Assembly: GCA_003254905.1 (NCBI GenBank) | Contig: QANU01043002.1 | Span: 397,833-461,832 of the forward strand | Reading direction: 5' to 3' | DNA from: Nissolia schottii | Taxonomy: Eukaryota; Streptophyta; Magnoliopsida; Fabales; Fabaceae | DNA length: 64,000 bases | Part shown: one piece after another, positions 57,405-64,000 of the stretch | Numbering within the stretch: the stretch's first letter is position 1 | Layout: every line of letters starts with the position of its first letter | Notes under the pieces: generated by a model | What the model saw: only the letters and a program-made list of their open reading frames with translations | Database searches by the model: none | What the model was told of the DNA's origin: nothing | Translations under genes and position numbers: made by a program

Positions 57405-58405
57405 ATGACAAAGAGAAAAATTTGTTCTCTAGACACAACGCTAGACATATATCAAATAGACAGATTCGTCTTAATTTCGTTCTTACAATGAATAATTAAG
57501 AGGTTACACTCTATATATATATGGGATTTATTAACCTTCACAACTTCATGTGGAGGTTAGCAATGTCCACATTTAATTTTGGACAATAAAATCATCTTTT
57601 CATTTTGAACTTTGTAATTTACTTTTTATTTGCACTAATGATACTTTAACTTAATCTCTTTCTTATTAATTTCACACATGCTCACATTAAATGCACATGA
57701 TATTTTTATTACAAATGATATGCATCAACAAAATAAAAGATAATATTACTTTACATAAAAATAAAAATAAAAATAAAAACCAACTAACTATTGTATTCTT
57801 TGAATTATTTACTTGCCATAAATTATTTAAAGAAATTAAAAAAAATTGTGTTGGCTTAAATTCAGTACTTTTTTGTATTTAAATTTAATAAAAAAATTAC
57901 ACATTATGTATTATTATTTGGAATAGTTAATTTATCCACATATAATTATATCATTAGTATATATAAAAATCAGAGAACAAAAATAATGGTACCAAATTAA
58001 AAGTAAAATAAAAAATACATCATAGAAAGAAAAAAAATTACAAATCAGAATCAACTATATGCTTTAAAAATTTTGTTAAGCCCATTGTTCATATTCATCA
58101 CAAGAAAATTTCCCTCGCAAAATTTAATATTAAGTGCATTTAATGTGATCTTGTGTGAAATTAATAGGTGAGAGAAGAAATTAAATATCAGTAAAATAAA
58201 AGTAAATCACAAAGTTATCTATAATTAAAAATTTATTCACAAAATAAAAATATGATTTTATTGTCCACAACTAAATGTGGACATTGCTAACCTCCACATG
58301 AAGTTGTGGAGGTTAGATTCATTGTAAGAACAAAATTAAGACGAATCTGTCTATTTGATATATGCCTAACGTTGTGCCTAGAGAACAATTTTTTCACTTC
58401 ATCTC
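57405..58405. mobile_element. Large foldback element nested in the CACTA transposon, ~1 kb
   Basis: The left arm (57420-57600) starts TTGTTCTCTAGACACAACGC and the right arm (58262-58392) is its inverted copy. Arms then continue, inverted, as CACAACTTCATGTGGAGGTTAG and AATGTCCACATTTA. A 38-nt insertion (AATTAAGAGGTTACACTC...) interrupts only the left arm at 57487-57533. The middle (~650 nt) is AT-rich and non-coding. No target duplication seen. Confidence 0.7.
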
Positions 58406-59325
58406 CACCATGGCCACCACCACCACAACCCTCATCTCCACCATTGCCATTGCCGGTAAGTCTTCCTTATCATTTATTTATTTTTATTTTTATTTTATGA
58501 TAGTTAATGGTAATAAGATATATGATTGCTAAGCTAGAAAATTGATTAATTGTTTGTTTGTGTGTTTGTGTGTGTTAATTAATGTAATTGTTAGTGTGTG
58601 TGTTTATTATTTGTGTGCTAGTGTGTTTATGTAGTTATGAAATTGATTAATTTTTTGTAGTGTGTTAGTATGTGTATGTGATTTTGTTAATGGGTGTATG
58701 TGATAAGTGTTAGTGTGCGTATGTGATAAGCATGCGTGTGTTAGCGTGTGTATGTGTGTTTGTTTACCTCAAAGTATTGTTTACCTTTTTTTTTTAGATA
58801 TGACTTCATGAAACAATAGAGCAATTCCCCTGCTTTGACCTCTGCATTCATGTTAACCTCCACATCCACCCTCACACTATCCACAAGGAGATTTGTGCCC
58901 CTTTAGGATATATGCTCCCTCAGGTTGTGTATCCGAGCTCAAGGTACGATATGCCCCATCCGACTTATGGTATGCCCCCAAGGCTATGGGTGGGGTGGGT
59001 AGAGGAAGCCAATGCGTAGACGGGCTTGAACATGCCCCATAATTTGGAGTGATTGATGTGGCCTAACACTAAGGAAAATGGTTGTCCACGTCATCCTCTT
59101 CCTCCACCAACTGATCAGGCCCACATGACACAATTTGGTTCTCAACTGGACATGGCCTCTGCCAGACCTGGTTTTTTGTAGGGTTCATGCAACGACTCTC
59201 ACATAAAGATCAATCTAGAGTCCACTGATATTGGGTAAGTGTTACTATAATTACTCAATTACTAGTTAATTTATTTTTATTAATATTGATTAATTAATTG
59301 TTGACTATTTTTCTACTGTATTTAG

Positions 59326-60100
59326 GTGGTATCCATATACAGGAACCGTATGACCAAGCTAACTGAGATAATCAAGAGGTTGTATGATCAGCCAATGTCG
59401 TATTGGACAATTATTCCTAATAAGGAAAAGAGGACGATGAGGATAAGTACGCAACCTTCCAATACAGAGCAAGAAAATGACTGCACCAATTGTACAAGAA
59501 GATCAAGGACATGCCAATTAAAAAACCCTTGTCTTGGATGGCTCAAGAGATGCTCGATGAGCTGCACAAACTTTAAGTCACAGAGAAGTTTAAAGATAAA
59601 TATGAGAAGGCCAAGACATCGAAACATTCAGCGAGGGGGTCGATGCACAATAGTGGGTCTGCTACCCTACACTCCATCGGGCAAAGAATGGTAACATTTT
59701 AAATTTGTTAATTTAATTACTCTGTTTAATTTATTCAAATTATAATTTAGTTTAAAAATATATTGTATATTTAACAAAATGCAGACCCGGAAGTTGGGCC
59801 AACCTCCTAGACATACTCACCTAAAGAAGGATGAGAGGTGTGAGAAGACTATCAGGGTCAATTCAAGGTTTGAGAACACGATGATAAGTATTAATTTACT
59901 TAATAATTAATTACTTAATTACATATATATTATAAATTAAATTGTGTTGCTAATTATGTGATTTTTTTGTTAATTTACTTATAGATGATGTGCAAACAAA
60001 AGCTAGATGAGGTGAGATCACAATGGACTCAAAGCCTTGGCGACGATAAAGGTGGAGTTGACGACATTCCAAAAGTTGATGATGAGGCGCTATGATTAGA
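59326..60100 (+). pseudogene. Ptta/En-Spm transposase-like pseudogene pieces
   Basis: Separate + strand segments (59340-59700, 59783-59882, 59985-60095) with transposase-like text, including SKHSARGGSMHNSGSATLH and the downstream THLKKDE segment. Several frames are used and stop codons intervene. Spacers between the pieces have GT/AG-like borders. This is the defective coding part of the surrounding CACTA element. Confidence 0.55.
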
Positions 60101-60488
60101 GGTCATTGACGATATGAATAGAAATCACACATATGATCGTGGTGCAATTCTCCTCAGGACGATCAGGGGAGGGGAGGGAGAGAACAATCGACTGTTGACA
60201 TCACTTTTGGGTTTATCGCCTTGCCCAATAAGGATGACATCTGTTGCATCACTCATGGCCTCAATGTTGAACTCCTATAACAACTCGAAAATTGCTACCG
60301 GAACGCAAAGGACTAGTTCCCTTATGAATGTTTCTTAGAAATTCTTTTCATAAAAACATACATTTTAACTTCAATTAGAAACAAATAAGAACTTTCATTT
60401 TTCTGAATATACATAAATTCTTTATAATATATACAATATACATGTAAAATACATGACTAGTTCGAAGATCTTGCATAAATACAATTGG

Positions 60489-60654
60489 GGATTTGGATTT
60501 TGTAAAGTGAGATCCCTCACTTTCTAAAGTGAGGGATCTCACCATTGGATCAATAAAGTAAAAAGTGGGACCCATCTCACTTTATTAATCTAATGGTGAG
60601 ATCCCTCACTTTATCCTTTAAAGTGAGGAGTCTCACTTTAGAGGATCCTTGTCC
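60489..60654. mobile_element. hAT-like MITE, 166 bp, with 8-bp target duplication
   Basis: Flanks are a perfect 8-bp direct repeat ACAATTGG (60481-60488, 60655-60662). The element is almost entirely an imperfect palindrome built on AAAGTGAGGGATCTCACCATT and its inverse, with an inner GATCAATAAAGTAAAAAG / CTCACTTTATTAAT pair. A relic of the same family is at 49690-49815. Confidence 0.8.
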
Positions 60655-62697
60655 ACAATTGGAACACTCCATACACTAACTTGATATTTAAATTAAAATA
60701 AATTTAACATATCTTATAGATAAATTAACCTCAAGGTGATTGCTGACTCACGAATCTTGACGTTATTGCAACTTATCATGATCTCCATACACTGCTACTC
60801 TGCATCTTAACCTGTAACTAGATGGAAAGGTTGAGGGGTGAGAACTTTAAGGAGAGTCTCAATGAGCAAGCGATCACCCATGACACTCACGAGACCTTTT
60901 GAAACGTTGACATAATTATGCAATACATAATAATACTACACATACGAAAATATCATTATTATAACAACAACAACAACAATAATAATAATTGTCTATGTCC
61001 GGGCTTCACGGTCTTGCCATAATTCTACATGAATCACATTTTACATTACGATCGTACAAGGTATATCAAGGTCAACGTAAGTTGTCACAGACTTACAGTT
61101 CTATCATAGATCTCAATCCCATGAAAACAATTTTAAATATAATAACATGATCATGATAACTAAAATAACATAAATAACTAACGTTTGAAATCCATTACAT
61201 ATACATGCAACATGCTAGTCTTTATGCAATAAAACATTGGTCTCATGGCTTTTCTAACAAGGTTTTCATAATTTTCTAAATCTTTTCGTAAACTATTTCA
61301 TAAATAATTCCATAACGTTATAAAGATAAATATAATTTTTGTAAATAAAATAAACACATTTTTATAAAAAAAATTCAATAAAATAATTTCATAAATGATT
61401 TGCTAAAATAAATCATTATTTTCTAACAAATGGCTTTTCATAAAACAAATCCTTATTTTTATAAAAAAAAAAGGTGGAAAATACTAAAATTAAATAATGC
61501 TTATAAAATATGAACATAAAATAATGACTAAAATAGACTACAAGCAATAACTCACTCACCTGGAGTTGCTAAAGATTGACTGTCATCCTCTGTGAGCTTG
61601 ATAGAAACTCGAACAACACTGCTGACTAACTCAAAACACTCTAACTGCATAATGTTGACACCCATGTGGAGGCACTGCTTCCCCACTAACAATAATATTA
61701 ATTAACTAAAGTTAAGAGAAAGTTTGCCCTCAAAGCGCAGCTTTTAAAGCTATTTGAGTGAATTAGCAAGTAAAAATACTCAATGGATGTTTCTATTTCT
61801 AAAGGGAGCTCAATACCCCCTTTAGATACTCTAATCGATGTGGGAGCGTGCTGCAACTGTCTTCTATTTCCCCTTTTTTTTATTCTAATTATATAGGTCA
61901 CTACAATGCTAGCTCTCCTGGTTACTTTAGGCATATTATCCTACACTTTAATGTCATTGAACCTATGGATCATCACAACTCTGCACTTGGGCCATGTAGC
62001 TACAGTAGGGGGTGACCTGCCTTTGAGCAAATATGAAGACACAATGGAAGAAGGAAAAGTTGAAGATGAAGAAAAAGATGAATTCTACTCTCTGTCGCAT
62101 GTGGTCACATCTCTAGACAAATGAATTGTCACAGCCGCTTGACTTCTCCTTGCCTAACAACTCGGAGGACGATGATGACGATGACCATATCCCTAATACT
62201 TCAGGCCCTCGCCACATCTCAGATGATGATGATGATTTATTAAACTTGGATACACTCTCAGCCCCAACTCACCTCGTCACAAGGACGACCGCTCTTGATT
62301 TTTTATTTTTAATGTGGTTTTAATGAATACTTAATGTACTTAGTTTTAATGAATATTAAATGCATTCAATATTTAATTTTGTTTTAATGAATATTAATCA
62401 TATTATTTACAATTATGAATAATTATGTTAATTACGGGTTAATTTTTTAATTATTTATGACAGATATATCCGTTGGTAACTGTTCGCAAATGCATTGTTC
62501 ATGTAACTATTTATCAACAAATATATCTCGGTATCAATCGTCATATATAAAATCTGACGATAACTAGTTATTGACGAAGTATATATTGTCGGGTACTTTT
62601 TGACACAAAATTCGCCGAAAACAATAAATCATATTGGTACTTTAATAAAATTCGTCGTTAAATTCGCTTGTATAGAACATTTTTTCTAGTAGTGTTT

Positions 62698-63359
62698 CTT
62701 TCATCTATGTCTTCTATTTTATATATTACATAGATAATTTATAAAAAAAAAATCCATAGATCTAGATAATATAAATTACATAAATAGAGATTATATAGAT
62801 ATAGTTTTTTTTATATAAACTTGTATTTATTTCCATCATGTTATACACAAATTTCTATTTAAGTTCAGAAGTTTCTTTTGTTCTATTTATGTTATAAACA
62901 TTTTCATTTTGCATCAGTGTTATGCTTTCACTGGATGACGTCCAAAATTATTAACGGGAATTGTTACCGCATACAATGTTAGAGCATACAATGTTGGTGT
63001 TGATGGATAACTGATGAAAAATATTTTGTCAGCACCATTTTTTTTTGTCACCATAATAAATATATATTTTCTCTTTCTTCTCCTCTACTCTACACTTTCA
63101 CGCACACTCTTTTCCTCTTATTCTTCTCTTCACATTCATTTATTTTTTCATTTTCTCCATTCAAGCTTCTTCTTCTCCTTATTCATTTTGTCATCTTTTT
63201 TTCCCCCTCTCCTCCCATTACTCTCCCTTCTTTTTATTTTCATTTATCACAAACACTTTTTTCTTTCATCTTTTTAATTTTTCTTGGTCATTTTTATTTA
63301 TTTAAAATTTTCTTCATTTTTTCTTTATCTTTTCTTCTTCGCAAGACATTGTCACAGTT
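62698..63359. other. Spacer outside the CACTA end; pyrimidine-rich tract
   Basis: 63060-63280 is almost pure C/T (TTCTTCTTCTCCTTATTC-like). No gene. Open frames here only reflect that composition. Confidence 0.5.
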
Positions 63360-63990
63360 TTTATTTTTGTTTTTATCATGTTTTAAATTTTTTTTGCTCA
63401 AAAGTTTGTGCACATGTGAAAAATTTTTGTGCATGATTGTTCAAAAGTTTGTGTATGTAAGCGTCAATGTTTTCTTGTTTGTCGTCGTTTTCATTTTCGT
63501 GTATGTACATAGTATTCATTTTTTGTTGTTAAAAAGTTTGCGCCTATGTATAGAAAAGTTTGTGCATTATTGTTCAAAAGTTATGCACATGAGCACCAAA
63601 GTTTTCTTCGTCTTCGTGTTCGTTTTTCTTTTCCATCATTTTTTTGTTTTTAGTTGTTCAAAAGTTTGTGTATGTGTTTAAAAAAGTTTATGCACTATTG
63701 TTCAAAAGTTTGTATATGTGAGTTTCAAAATTTTCTTATTCATCATTTTTTGTCTTATTATTTGTTGAAAAGTTTGTGTCCCTACTTTAAAATGTTTGTG
63801 CATTGTAGCGCGCTTAAGTGTAAATGGGGAGCATGAGAAAGAATGTGACAATTACTTTTCACTATTTAATGAGCCACAGATCCGATTTAATTTAGTTCTG
63901 CATGTGAAAAATATTTGTACATGTGTGTAAAAAAAGTTTGTGCATATTTATATAAAAGTTTATGCATTTAGTGTCACTATGTATATCATA
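63360..63990. repeat. Degenerate tandem repeat around a TCAAAAGTTTGTGCATG core
   Basis: The core (T)CAAAAGTTTGTGyATGTG recurs at about 63397, 63438, 63531, 63554, 63578, 63656, 63685, 63701, 63769 and 63937 with a partly regular longer period of roughly 140-150 nt (GTTTTCTT..TTCATTTT spacer between). The window edge truncates it. Confidence 0.6.
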
Positions 63991-64000
63991 CACATGTCAT

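Larger units (their letters stand above)
56940..62697. mobile_element. Decayed CACTA (En/Spm) transposon, ~5.8 kb
   Basis: The right end is ...TTTTTTCTAGTAGTG, the reverse complement of the CACTACTAGAAAAAA terminus of plant CACTA elements. Next to it are subterminal repeats (GACGAATTT, ATATATCCGTTGGTAAC, GGTACTTT...GACA). The left end (56940, TATTACTAAAAG) is degenerate, with the same kind of subterminal vocabulary (CTGGCAAATATTTTTACCAACG, CCAGCGGATATATCTGCCGG). Inside, the + strand at 59570-59700 reads KFKDKYEKAKTSKHSARGG...SMHNSGSATLHSIGQRM, followed after an intron-like gap by QTRKLGQPP..THLKKDERCEK (59785-59880). These resemble the Ptta/En-Spm plant transposase domain. Frameshifts and stops show that it is inactive. 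Further insertions sit inside. Confidence 0.7.

Overview
The window is nuclear DNA from a eudicot plant, most likely a legume-type rosid. I infer this from spliced genes with GT-AG introns, AT-rich intergenic DNA, a plant 5-oxoprolinase relic, a plastid-type beta carbonic anhydrase, a nuclear tRNA-His and dense plant transposon debris. The species is not determined. One base (position 299) is ambiguous.

Layout. (1) 0-9.3 kb is a small gene island. It holds a single-exon membrane-anchored protein gene (714-1931, +) behind upstream ORFs, a decayed 5-oxoprolinase pseudogene (2712-5979, -), a tRNA-His(GTG) (7233-7304, +), a 37-residue OST4 gene with a 5'-UTR intron (8173-8286, +) and the first small secreted proline-rich protein gene. 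(2) 9-42 kb is an array of small, single-exon, minus-strand genes for secreted proline-rich (HRGP/PELPK-like) proteins. Six look intact (8.9, 13.1, 19.8, 29.7, 35.9 and 41.5 kb). One is freshly broken (10.8 kb), two are fragments (23.4 and 33.1 kb), and further duplicated flanks carry no gene. Two local duplications are obvious: 10.2-12.3 kb against 12.4-15.4 kb, and 28.8-30.4 kb against 35.0-36.6 kb, the second with nearly identical coding sequence. Between the genes lie MITEs, a 3.4-kb solo-LTR-like block (23.9-27.3 kb), SINE/LINE scraps and an RPA70-like gene fragment (17.0-18.4 kb). (3) 44.2-47.9 kb carries a nine-exon beta carbonic anhydrase gene (-), whose exons join in frame to 313 residues. 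(4) 54.0-55.7 kb carries an intronless J-domain-like gene (-) in which the HPD triad reads DPH. (5) 56.9-62.7 kb is a decayed CACTA transposon with a large foldback element and a small MITE nested inside. The window ends in a degenerate minisatellite-like stretch.

The genes do not form a pathway. The house-keeping genes (N-glycosylation subunit, carbonic anhydrase, tRNA) are independent. The biologically interesting unit is the proline-rich protein array, where most intact and broken copies share a signal peptide followed by an [AG]RH-L-QT junction, and where birth, decay and probable gene conversion can be read side by side.
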